This document shows, in pieces, positions 1-7,605 of a stretch of DNA of 42,119 bases. The translations under genes and the position numbers were made by a program. The stretch spans positions 1-42,119 of IMG/VR virus record IMGVR_UViG_3300042444_000089; one strand, 5' to 3'. Under the pieces are notes generated by a model. That model was not told the origin of the DNA. It did not search any database and saw only the letters and a list, made by a program, of their open reading frames with translations. The DNA comes from a virus. Each line of letters opens with the position of its first letter. Positions within the stretch are counted from its first letter, which is position 1.

Positions 1-2
1 TT

Positions 3-773
3 CGGGAAGGAACCGCAAATTCAGGGCTATTATTTGACTTAGTGAATTTAACCAGCCATGCGTTTCCTTCTGCAAATCCAGTAGCAAGTTCAAGTATTGT
101 TGACGTTGGAAACGGTTGGGTTCGGGTAAGTATTACTATCAATTTTGCTTCATCAATCGGAAGGTTTTTCGAGGTTTTTATCGCTCAAAACACTACAACC
201 GTCTCTTACACCGGCGATGGCTCAAGCGGGTTATTTATCTGGGGTGGACAGCTTGAACTAGCAGCATCGGCCACCGACTACCAGCGAGTCGGCACCGACA
301 AGATGACCGTGATGGCGGGGGTGAGGAAGAATACGGATGCAACGGCAGTAGTTGCCGAACTTACAGCAAGCCTTACGGTAAACGCAGGCTCGTTCTATTT
401 AGTCTCAGGCCAAAACGCTACTGATGGCTGGTGGTCCGGTTCACGCGGAACTGCCGTGTCCTCAGTTAATCAAGTAACAAATATTGCCACGTCTGCTATT
501 GATACGGGCGTTATATCGTCAACGCATGACATCGCCGGAGATTTAACAACAATCAGGCGAAATAGCGTAGCAGGCTCTAACGCAACGGGCGATAAAGGCT
601 CTGGGAATTTTTCGAGTTCAATTATTTACTTACTGAGCCGCAACAACGGTGCAAGCCTTCGCCTCTCCGGCATCCTTTACACCCTGATTATCCGAGGGGC
701 CGCAACACCGGAAGGAACCATCCGAGATTTTGAACGCAACTTACTGGCCCGACGCTGCGGAGTATCCTTCTAA
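3..773 (+). CDS. Tail-fibre-like protein, C-terminal part (5' partial)
   Basis: The frame is open from the left edge with no in-frame stop, so this is the 3' end of a longer gene that starts outside the window; the GTG at 42 is not needed as a start. The first ~95 residues resemble one beta-sandwich, carbohydrate-binding-like module (GNGWVRV, then GGQLE..A.ATDYQRV). The remainder, from DKMTVMAGVRKN onward, is a LamG/concanavalin-like C-terminal module ending in a conserved ILYTLIIRGAATP block. Both modules are clearly paralogous to the C-terminal end of the 780-residue protein at 39639-41981. By inference it is a host-binding fibre or appendage tip. Its stop overlaps the next start (TAATG). 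Confidence 0.75.
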   Translation, partial: REGTANSGLLFDLVNLTSHAFPSANPVASSSIVDVGNGWVRVSITINFASSIGRFFEVFIAQNTTTVSYTGDGSSGLFIWGGQLELAASATDYQRVGTDKMTVMAGVRKNTDATAVVAELTASLTVNAGSFYLVSGQNATDGWWSGSRGTAVSSVNQVTNIATSAIDTGVISSTHDIAGDLTTIRRNSVAGSNATGDKGSGNFSSSIIYLLSRNNGASLRLSGILYTLIIRGAATPEGTIRDFERNLLARRCGVSF

Positions 774-1141
774 TGAGTCAAACAGAGTGGATTTATAGCA
801 TCGTGATGATTGCTCCTGCCGCAACCAAGGACGCAGCAAACGCCATCGCGGAAGCACTTGGGCCTGGGCCCAACAATTTCAAGGCTACCCTCTCAGCAGA
901 CGGTCAATCAGTCACGCACTACGGTTGCCGCACGCAGGCTCAACAATCATTCGTTGACCTGCTGGCCGGAATGGGGCAAGGACAACTGCCGCCCATCGAG
1001 GGAGCCGACCCGCAAATCATTGGGGCGATTCTCGCCAGCCTGATTATCGACATATCGGAAAATGAGGATGGGTTCAGTCATTTCAACCGGGTCATCGAGG
1101 CCAACGGGCTGACACGGTTTGAAGTGGAACCCATTCAGTAA
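773..1141 (+). CDS. Small fibre-associated protein, copy 1
   Basis: A 122-residue protein whose ATG overlaps the TAA of the fibre gene, so translation is probably coupled. I do not recognise a named family. The N-terminal half is nearly identical to the partial gene at 41981-42119, which also directly follows a fibre gene: 39 of the 46 residues visible there match. The fixed linkage suggests a fibre chaperone, tip or assembly protein, by analogy with the tail-fibre assembly genes that follow fibres in many phages. There is no signal peptide or membrane segment. The function is inference; the paralogy is directly visible. Confidence 0.75.
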   Translation: MSQTEWIYSIVMIAPAATKDAANAIAEALGPGPNNFKATLSADGQSVTHYGCRTQAQQSFVDLLAGMGQGQLPPIEGADPQIIGAILASLIIDISENEDGFSHFNRVIEANGLTRFEVEPIQ

Positions 1142-1171
1142 CAAACCACGATAGATGGAAAGGTTTAGGAC

Positions 1172-1549
1172 ATGCCATTTCTCAATGACCGAGTTTTTGA
1201 CAACGGCCTGACGGTACTCGACACCGAAGGCAACCGACTAGACATCTGCTCCAGCGAGCCGACGACCTACACGCAGGCGACAAGCACGCTAACTCTCGGC
1301 AATAAAACGCTGGGTGCTGGCGACGTTGGAGCACCCGCTGCCGGTTCGCCCAACGGTCGGCAGGTGACGGTTCAGGCCCTGACCAGCGGCAGCGTCACGG
1401 CCACGGGCACGGCGACCCACTACGCCATTACCGACACGGGCAACAGCCGACTATTGGCGACTGGTGCTCTGTCCTCGTCGCAATCCGTGACCAACGGCAA
1501 TACGTTTTCCACCAGTTCATTCACCATTCGCATCCCGCAGGCGAGCTAA
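1172..1549 (+). CDS. Small structural/appendage protein
   Basis: A 125-residue protein, rich in Thr, Ser, Gly and Ala and low in charge, with alternating polar and small residues typical of beta-rich phage structural proteins. It starts at ATG 1172 behind a purine-rich GGAAAGG/AGGA ribosome site. It lies between the fibre pair and a larger structural protein in the same orientation, so a tail-appendage or decoration role is likely. I cannot assign a family with certainty. The gap to the next gene is 3 bases, consistent with one operon. Confidence 0.65.
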   Translation: MPFLNDRVFDNGLTVLDTEGNRLDICSSEPTTYTQATSTLTLGNKTLGAGDVGAPAAGSPNGRQVTVQALTSGSVTATGTATHYAITDTGNSRLLATGALSSSQSVTNGNTFSTSSFTIRIPQAS

Positions 1550-1552
1550 CAA

Positions 1553-3067
1553 ATGGCTGATAACGTAGCAATCACACCGGGCAGCGGGGCGACCGCAGCA
1601 TCCGACGACATCGGCGGCGTCCAGTTCCAGCGAATCAAGCTGGTGCATGGTGCAGATGGCGTCAACGATGGCGACGTATCGTCAGTCAATGGCCTTCCAA
1701 CTTACATTGTCGATTCGTCAACGGCTACATCATTCGGGCCGATTACCACGGCGAACACGGCACTGTTTGCGGCAGTTGATACGGCCAACGAACGAGCTGT
1801 GGTGCTGCAGCTTACAAGCGGACACGCGGGCACGATTAACCTCGAAGCGTCCAACGACGGCACAAACTACTGGCCGATTCAAGGTTTCGATTTTGACTGC
1901 GACCAGTTCCTGAAAAACAGTTTCACCGGTCCCGGCCTGTTTCAGGTCTCCGTCTCTGCCCGATGGTTTCGGGCTGTCACCAGCAGCGACTTTGCTGGTT
2001 CGGTCAGCGGCAGCTATTCGCTTAGGTCCGGCAACCACGAGCAGCCATTCTCAAGCGTCAACCTCACCAACGTCGACCCGTCTGTTGTTATGCAGATGGG
2101 AGGGATTGACCAAAACAATCAGCGCGTTCCGGTTCGCTTAAATTCTCTGGGCCACGTCGTGCCTGCCGATGGCCAGCAATTTAGAGGCTCGGTCAGTCGG
2201 CTCGGTTCAATCGTGCAAGTGGACACGACGGGTTACAACTCAATCGTTCTTCAGCTGGTCAACACCTGGGCTGGTACTGTTTCATTTGAGGCCAGCAACG
2301 ACGGGTCAACGTGGGTCGCAGTGGTTGGCTGGCCGAGTGCCGGTGCTGCTGCTCCGGTGACAAGCTCGACAGCCAACGGGCAATGGATTCTCCCGGCTTC
2401 CGGTCGATTCTTCCGAGCCCGGTGCAGTGCTTACACCAGCGGCTTTCCCTCTGCCGTTTTGCTGCTGCGAAACTCACCAGCATTTGCAACGGCAACCAGC
2501 CCGAGCATTGCGACAAACCAAACCGTCAACGTTGCGCAAATCGGCGGAACTACGCCGGTAACGGCTGGTGTCGCTGGCATGCTAGCGGTCGGCGGCAACA
2601 TCGCAGAAGACACGGCTGCAACGTCGAACCCGCTTATTTCTGGCGGCGTTGTTCGGACTGCACTCCCGGCCAGTACCGTTATCGCTGGTGATGCGATTCG
2701 TGCGACTTATTCGCAGTCGGGTCAGATGATTACCAAGCAAAACGCTCCGGGCGATTTAGACTTTTACGTCTCGACGACCGTGACGACCAACTCGCAAACG
2801 GCGATTCGTGCTGCTCAAGCGTCTCCAATTCGTCAAAACGTAACCAGCGTTACATTCCAAAACACAAACGCAACGGCAACGACGCTGACGATTCAGGACG
2901 GTTCGACAACGCTCGTGACGTTTAGCGTTCCGGCGAGCATGACGCTGCCGGTGCAGTTGATTTTCCCGACTCCACTTCGCGGCACTGCCGCAACCGCTCT
3001 GAACTATACGGCTGGAACAACTGGAGCAAGCGTGCTGCTGACTGTCACCGGCTTTAACTCTTACTAA
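1553..3067 (+). CDS. Structural protein, probable tail appendage
   Basis: A 504-residue protein. The N-terminus has a block (NVAITPGSGAT..., DDIGGVQFQRIKL) that I associate with phage appendage proteins. Two internal segments, around residues 60-150 and 225-305, are related to each other: both contain VVLQL or IVLQL followed by GT(I/V)..EASNDG(T/S), so this is an internal duplication of a beta-sandwich domain. The C-terminal third is Thr/Ala/Val-rich. There are no catalytic motifs. Its position in the fibre-to-terminase run suggests a virion component. The exact role is not determinable from sequence alone. Confidence 0.65.
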   Translation: MADNVAITPGSGATAASDDIGGVQFQRIKLVHGADGVNDGDVSSVNGLPTYIVDSSTATSFGPITTANTALFAAVDTANERAVVLQLTSGHAGTINLEASNDGTNYWPIQGFDFDCDQFLKNSFTGPGLFQVSVSARWFRAVTSSDFAGSVSGSYSLRSGNHEQPFSSVNLTNVDPSVVMQMGGIDQNNQRVPVRLNSLGHVVPADGQQFRGSVSRLGSIVQVDTTGYNSIVLQLVNTWAGTVSFEASNDGSTWVAVVGWPSAGAAAPVTSSTANGQWILPASGRFFRARCSAYTSGFPSAVLLLRNSPAFATATSPSIATNQTVNVAQIGGTTPVTAGVAGMLAVGGNIAEDTAATSNPLISGGVVRTALPASTVIAGDAIRATYSQSGQMITKQNAPGDLDFYVSTTVTTNSQTAIRAAQASPIRQNVTSVTFQNTNATATTLTIQDGSTTLVTFSVPASMTLPVQLIFPTPLRGTAATALNYTAGTTGASVLLTVTGFNSY

Positions 3068-3078
3068 GAGGAAATTTT

Positions 3079-3720
3079 ATGCCTGTTAATCAAAATATCG
3101 TGGGCCAACCGGCCGCATCCGGAAGTAACGCAGTGGTAAACACGCGGGCCGGGCAGCTTGGTGACGTGATTGTCTCGGAGTTACACGGCCGTTATTACGA
3201 GACCACCTATCGAGGTAACTCGTTTCTTTTGTCGGTCTCGACTGCCGCAGCGGTGACTGCCTTTTCCGGTGGTGCTGCTGGCACTCCGATGTTGGCGATT
3301 TTCAACCCGATTGGGTCAGGCCGAAACGCGGCGCTGACCAAAATTAGCGTCGGCAGCGTGGTCGCGGCATCGGGTGCTGGGACCGTATCTTTCAGCCTGT
3401 GGTTTGGCAACACCGCAACGATCACGCAGGCGACGACCGTAACGCCGTGGTCGATGTCAACTCAACTGCAGTCTGGCTCGGTAATGACCGGTTTCCGAAA
3501 CGTCGCTTTGACTTCGGGCAGTGCGGCATCGAACGTGATACCGTTCGCCTCGTACTACTGGGCGACCGCTGCCGGTGCGGCACTTGTGACGGGTGGCCCG
3601 ATTGACCTTGAAGGGGCGATCATCATTCCACCGGGAGCCTATGCGGCAATCGGCGGAAGCTCGGCGCTGACATCAGCAACTTGGATCGGTTCGATGCAGT
3701 GGGAAGAAGTGCCTGTTTAG
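3079..3720 (+). CDS. Structural protein, probable virion component
   Basis: A 213-residue protein starting at ATG 3079 behind an AGAGGAAA ribosome site. It is rich in Ala, Ser, Gly and Thr and has no charged clusters, signal peptide or catalytic motif. The segment around residues 40-80 (ELHGRYYETTYRGNSFLLS, then TPMLAIFNP) resembles small phage structural proteins of unassigned function. It sits in a continuous run of appendage genes. Function is inferred from context only. Confidence 0.6.
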   Translation: MPVNQNIVGQPAASGSNAVVNTRAGQLGDVIVSELHGRYYETTYRGNSFLLSVSTAAAVTAFSGGAAGTPMLAIFNPIGSGRNAALTKISVGSVVAASGAGTVSFSLWFGNTATITQATTVTPWSMSTQLQSGSVMTGFRNVALTSGSAASNVIPFASYYWATAAGAALVTGGPIDLEGAIIIPPGAYAAIGGSSALTSATWIGSMQWEEVPV

Positions 3721-3750
3721 TCTTTGGCTTTTTTTGCTTGAAAGTGGCCA

Positions 3751-4422
3751 ATGGCTGAGCTGCAAGGCTTCACGTTTTTATTCGGCGGTCTGCTTGGGGC
3801 TGGAGGCGTCGGCAATGACGCCCTGACTCTAAGCGGAATCGCTGCCGGTGCGCCAGCCTGCGGCCAGCCAAGCCTTTCGCAGAATCACAGCCTGACCGCA
3901 AGCGTGGTCGCATCCGGTTCGCCGGTCTGCGGCACGGCAACGCTGACGCAGAACCACGACCTTGCAGCAAACAGCCTAGCCACCGGTTCGCCAGTGGTCG
4001 GGTCAACAACGCTCTCGCAGAATCACGACCTTGCAGCGACGGGACTCGTTGCCGGTTCGCCGGTCCTGCAAGGTGCCGCACTCAGCCAGGACCACGCATT
4101 TGCGCCAAGCGGATTATCGACCGGTTCGCCGGTTTGCGGCCAGCCTGTGCTGAGCGTGCAGAGCGGAGCGGTCGAGCTGTCGCTGGCGTCGATTACGGGC
4201 GGCGTTGCGGTGCTAGGTCAGCCGGAACTGTATGACATTTTTGCGGCGGAGACGGTGCAGCTGCGCGGCACTTATCCGGCCCTGTCGGTGCGGGCCACGT
4301 GGCCGCAGCTGGTGGCCGCAGCCATCTATCAGGCAAACAGCGTGCGAGCAAGCGAGTTCAAACTGACGGCCGCAGCCAGATTTCAAACAAACACCCTTAG
4401 AGCGGAGATGGTCCAGCCATGA
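3751..4422 (+). CDS. Repeat-containing appendage protein
   Basis: A 223-residue protein built largely from a 23-residue repeat with the core pattern SQNHDL....L..GSPV.G...L. Four clear units cover residues 43-134, with a half unit before (about 23-42) and a diverged one after (about 135-160). The C-terminal ~60 residues are different (VRATWPQL, NSVRAS, NTLRAE). Such short repeats are known in phage fibre-like proteins and probably stack as a fibrous rod; that is inference. It overlaps the next gene by 4 bases (ATGA). Confidence 0.65.
   Translation: MAELQGFTFLFGGLLGAGGVGNDALTLSGIAAGAPACGQPSLSQNHSLTASVVASGSPVCGTATLTQNHDLAANSLATGSPVVGSTTLSQNHDLAATGLVAGSPVLQGAALSQDHAFAPSGLSTGSPVCGQPVLSVQSGAVELSLASITGGVAVLGQPELYDIFAAETVQLRGTYPALSVRATWPQLVAAAIYQANSVRASEFKLTAAARFQTNTLRAEMVQP
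3877..4152 (+). repeat. Four 69-bp tandem coding repeats
   Basis: Four consecutive 23-codon units encode variants of SQNHDL....L..GSPV.G...L. The DNA copies have drifted (cagaaccacgac versus cagaatcacgac), but the GSPV and QNH codons are well conserved. Because the unit is a multiple of three, copy-number change would lengthen or shorten the protein without shifting the frame. Confidence 0.8.
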
Positions 4423-4739
4423 TCGAAATTGCCAGACTGAGCGATGTGACCATTGATGTAACGCTGGTTGGCATTCCTGGCGGCGTGACCGTTACGAAGT
4501 GCTATTTGGCGATCAAGACTACTGACGCCGTGACCGACGCAGCTGGGCTGGTGGTGTCGACCATTCCGGTTGGCGGCGTGGCGACGTTCAGCCTGACCGA
4601 TGCGCAAACCGCGACGCTGGAATCAACGCGGCATGTAATGAGCGTCAAGGCAATCCTGAGCGACGGGCGTGCGGTGCGGCTGGTGCTGGACGAACGGTTT
4701 GCGGAAGTTCTAGAACCCGGTGTCGAGGCGATTGCGTAA
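4419..4739 (+). CDS. Small structural protein
   Basis: A 106-residue protein whose ATG overlaps the previous stop (ATGA). The sequence alternates hydrophobic and polar residues (VTIDVTLVGIPGGVTVTK, VVSTIPVGGVATFSL), which suggests a compact beta-sandwich like those of baseplate or fibre-support proteins. There are no catalytic residues and no signal peptide. It is the last gene of the appendage run before the terminase. The family is unrecognised. Confidence 0.6.
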   Translation: MIEIARLSDVTIDVTLVGIPGGVTVTKCYLAIKTTDAVTDAAGLVVSTIPVGGVATFSLTDAQTATLESTRHVMSVKAILSDGRAVRLVLDERFAEVLEPGVEAIA

Positions 4740-4772
4740 CAAAAACCAAGGCACGGACCAAGGCGAGGGTCA

Positions 4773-6899
4773 GTGATAAACACGGCGATGAAATTCAGCG
4801 GCGACCAGCAGTCCAAGCAGGCACGCTATGCTGAGCGCAAGCAACTGGAGCGGAATGCAATCGTCATTCCGCCCCCGGTCGACTTGGCGCGCCGGCAGCA
4901 GTTGCTGGCGGACCCGATGGCGTTTCTGAAGCACTACTTCCCAGATCGGTTCTGGTCACCGTTTGCGGATTACCAGCGGGAAATGGTGCAGCTAATTGTC
5001 GATGTGGCGGAGTTTGGCGGCGACCAAGCGATTGCGGCACCCCGCGGCGACGGCAAGACAGAGATCACCAAGGCCATGATCGTCTACTTGATTCTGCGGG
5101 GGCTGGTTCGTTTCCCGCTGATCATCGCTGCCAGTGGCACGTTTGCCAGCCGCATCTTTGACGATGTGCGGCGGCACTTCGACAGCAACGAACGCCTAAT
5201 TGAAGACTTCCCCGAAATCTGTGTCCCGTGTGCTGCGCTTGAGGGCACGCCGCAGCGGGCAGCCAAGCAGTCGCACAATGGCAAGCTAACGGAAATCAAG
5301 TGGTCGAACGTCGAGGTGATGTTCGGAAAAATTGACGGACTGCCAGCCACGGTCAAGGGCCAGCCTTGGCACGAAGGTGGCGTCAGTCCTTACAGCGGCG
5401 TCTGCATGGCGTGGGCGGGAATGGACAGCGCGATCCGTGGCATTAACATCCGTGGCAACCGGCCGGACTTCGTGCTGGTCGATGACCCTGAAACACGGGA
5501 GTCTGCCTTCCATGAAAACCAAGTGGAGACGCGCGACATCATCTTGAACCGTGACGTGGCCGGGCTGGCGGACGGGCGCAAGCGGCTGTCCCGTGTCGTG
5601 CTTTGCACCATCCAGAACAATCGATGCCTGGCGGAGAAACTAACCAACCAAGCCAAGGCACCGAGCTGGAACGGCCGGCGGTATAGCGGTGTGGTCAAAT
5701 GGCCGGAACGGGTGGACCTGTGGCAGCAGTACATGGACCTGCGGCAGGAAGCACAGCGGGCGGGCGACGGGTGTGGCGTGCAGGCTACAGCGTTCTATAT
5801 CGCCAACCGGGCGGACATGGACGCTGGAGCGGACGTGCTGAACCCTGAACGCTACAGCCGCGCCATGACCCGTGAGGGCCAGTCAATCGAACTGTCGGCC
5901 CTGCAGGCGGTCTATAACCTGATCGCCGATAACGGCCTGAACTACGTGCTGACGGAAATCCAGAATGCACCACCGGACGAGGAACAAGCGGAGACGCTGG
6001 GCCTTACGGCGCACAAAGTCGCCAGCCGGCTAAGCGGGCTGGAGCGGAACGAGCTGCCGAAGGTCGAAGGCGTGCGGATTACCTGCGGGCTGGACATCGG
6101 AAAATATTACAGCCACTGGACCAAGATCGCTTGGTTTGGAAACGCCACGGGTGTCGTGATCGATTATGGCGTGATGGAAACGCCAGGCATGCAGGCGGCC
6201 ACCGATTCGCAAGCGGTCGAAGTTGCACTGCTGAACAGTCTGCTGGGCTGGCGCAGCGACATCATGGCCAGCAACCCGCCGGAATTCTGCCTTGTCGATT
6301 CGGGCGACTATTCGCCGGCAGTGTATGAGTTCATCCGGCGGGCAGGCGGGACACCGTTTGCGGCGTCCAAAGGTTACGCTTCCAGCAAGTTCCACATGGG
6401 CACCGAGTCGGGCACCCGCCGGCTATTTGATCGCTGCTATGCCAACCACCAGCCGCAGGAGCGGGTGTGGTTGTACGTGGTCGACACCGAACACTGGAAG
6501 GGCTGGCTTCAAGAACGCTTTGTCACGGCGACGTTTAACGAGGCCCACCAGTTCAACGACGGCAGCCTAAGCCTGTACGTCAGCGACGACAAGAAAAAGC
6601 ACGTCAGCTTCAGCCATCACATTGTGGCCGAAATGCGGGAGGAACTATTCGTGCCAGGCAAAGGCATGACCCGCAAGTGGCGCGAAGTCAGCAAAAACAA
6701 CCACTGGCTGGACGCGACCGCGCTGGCCTGTGCAGCTGCCGGGTGTCTGGGCATCCGGCTGATCCCACGGGTGACCAGTCAGCAACTGGTCGCAGCGGCC
6801 AACAAGAAACAGGCGGCAGGGCAGACTGTGCGGAATCGGGCGGGCATCGTGTCCAGCACGCCGCACGGTCAGGCTTTCGTCGCAACTCAACGGAAGTGA
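4773..6899 (+). CDS. terL: Terminase large subunit (GpA-like ATPase-nuclease)
   Basis: A 708-residue packaging motor that would translocate and cut concatemeric DNA at the portal. The N-terminal ATPase has a Walker A (AAPRGDGKT, about residues 88-96) and a Walker B (FVLVDDPE, 233-240). The C-terminal nuclease has the acidic residues expected for the RNase H-like fold: D441 in CGLDIGKYY, D509 in CLVDSGDYS, and D647 in the NHWLD block typical of the GpA family. It starts at GTG 4773, nine bases after AAGG; the in-frame ATG at 4788 is further from that site. No separate small terminase is obvious; the next gene is a candidate. Confidence 0.93.
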   Translation: MINTAMKFSGDQQSKQARYAERKQLERNAIVIPPPVDLARRQQLLADPMAFLKHYFPDRFWSPFADYQREMVQLIVDVAEFGGDQAIAAPRGDGKTEITKAMIVYLILRGLVRFPLIIAASGTFASRIFDDVRRHFDSNERLIEDFPEICVPCAALEGTPQRAAKQSHNGKLTEIKWSNVEVMFGKIDGLPATVKGQPWHEGGVSPYSGVCMAWAGMDSAIRGINIRGNRPDFVLVDDPETRESAFHENQVETRDIILNRDVAGLADGRKRLSRVVLCTIQNNRCLAEKLTNQAKAPSWNGRRYSGVVKWPERVDLWQQYMDLRQEAQRAGDGCGVQATAFYIANRADMDAGADVLNPERYSRAMTREGQSIELSALQAVYNLIADNGLNYVLTEIQNAPPDEEQAETLGLTAHKVASRLSGLERNELPKVEGVRITCGLDIGKYYSHWTKIAWFGNATGVVIDYGVMETPGMQAATDSQAVEVALLNSLLGWRSDIMASNPPEFCLVDSGDYSPAVYEFIRRAGGTPFAASKGYASSKFHMGTESGTRRLFDRCYANHQPQERVWLYVVDTEHWKGWLQERFVTATFNEAHQFNDGSLSLYVSDDKKKHVSFSHHIVAEMREELFVPGKGMTRKWREVSKNNHWLDATALACAAAGCLGIRLIPRVTSQQLVAAANKKQAAGQTVRNRAGIVSSTPHGQAFVATQRK

Positions 6900-6903
6900 G
6901 CGA

Positions 6904-7248
6904 ATGGCGAAAAACAAGGCAAAGACGGACCTGCCGACAATTGACGAAGTCGAAGTCGGCGGCGTGGAACAGGTGCGAGGTTACGACATGGCAGCGGAGG
7001 CTATGCAGTCGGTGGCGGTCGAGGCTCCCCCGGTCACCAGCCGCACGGTCAGCGTGCCACTGGCGCAAATCCCGTTTGGCTACCTGCCACGGGTGTGCGA
7101 TGTGCGGAAACTGACCGGTCGCCAGTCGCAGGCCCTGCGGCAATTGCAGGAGGCCCTGAGCAGCCAAGGGGCAAAGCTCGCCAATGGCAGTCGCATCAAC
7201 AACCCATCAAACGCCATTAAGTGGCTGCTGGAATCCATTGCCGGCTAA
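6904..7248 (+). CDS. Small head/packaging-region protein
   Basis: A 114-residue protein, four bases after the terminase stop. The N-terminus is acidic and probably disordered. The C-terminal half is helical (CDVRKLTGRQSQALRQLQEAL, then NPSNAIKWLLESI), a pattern seen in small DNA-binding or packaging accessory proteins. Position suggests a packaging or head role. It could be a shuffled small terminase or a morphogenesis factor; neither is proven. Confidence 0.65.
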   Translation: MAKNKAKTDLPTIDEVEVGGVEQVRGYDMAAEAMQSVAVEAPPVTSRTVSVPLAQIPFGYLPRVCDVRKLTGRQSQALRQLQEALSSQGAKLANGSRINNPSNAIKWLLESIAG

Positions 7249-7249
7249 G

Positions 7250-7268
7250 CCTACGGAAATTCCGTAGG
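7250..7268 (+). terminator. Hairpin, possible terminator
   Basis: CCTACGG, loop AAATT, CCGTAGG, followed by TTT, directly after the stop of the preceding gene. The stem is perfect but the T-tract is short (GTTTCCC), so it is a weak or leaky intrinsic terminator at best. It separates the terminase unit from the portal unit. Confidence 0.4.
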
Positions 7269-7311
7269 TTTCCCGTGCTGGTTTTCTGGCAGTAAAACGC
7301 AGGTCTGCGGC

Positions 7312-7317
7312 TAATAT
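7312..7317 (+). promoter_or_regulatory. Possible -10 box of a leaderless promoter
   Basis: TAATAT lies 6 bases before ATG 7324, and no purine-rich ribosome site precedes that ATG. A start site about seven bases downstream of the hexamer would fall on the ATG, giving a leaderless transcript. There is no good -35 box at the usual spacing, so this is tentative. The hairpin just upstream supports a transcription boundary here. Confidence 0.3.
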
Positions 7318-7323
7318 TTCGGC

Positions 7324-7605
7324 ATGTCATACGACCTCACCACTGTCGAAGACGACTTGCTGGAATACTCCGACTTCGAGGAGACGGACAGCGTTAGCCG
7401 CGCCAAAAGTTTCATCACTGCGGCCAAACGCTGGATCATCCTTGCGGCCGCGAGTGCGTCCAACCAAGGCAGCAGCCTGACCCGCAGCAAGCCGGAAGTC
7501 ATGCAGATGCTGGCGCGCGCCCAGTCGTTTGTCGCTGCCAAGGATACGGCAGCAGCCAGCCAGTCCCGTGTTCGGTTTCTAGGCATCAGCCAAGGATTCA
7601 GATGA
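7324..7605 (+). CDS. Small connector protein before portal (gpW-position)
   Basis: A 93-residue, mostly helical protein (VSRAKSFITAAKRWIILAA, MQMLARAQSFVAA). It is immediately upstream of, and overlaps, the portal gene by 4 bases (ATGA). In lambda-like phages this position holds the head-completion protein gpW, which has a similar size. The sequence similarity is not strong enough for me to claim that family. The start has no visible ribosome site; see the possible leaderless promoter at 7312. Confidence 0.65.
   Translation: MSYDLTTVEDDLLEYSDFEETDSVSRAKSFITAAKRWIILAAASASNQGSSLTRSKPEVMQMLARAQSFVAAKDTAAASQSRVRFLGISQGFR

Noticed and set aside
3721-3750. T7 run (GGCTTTTTTTGC) as an intrinsic terminator
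   Set aside because: No stable stem precedes the T-run, so it does not look like a terminator.
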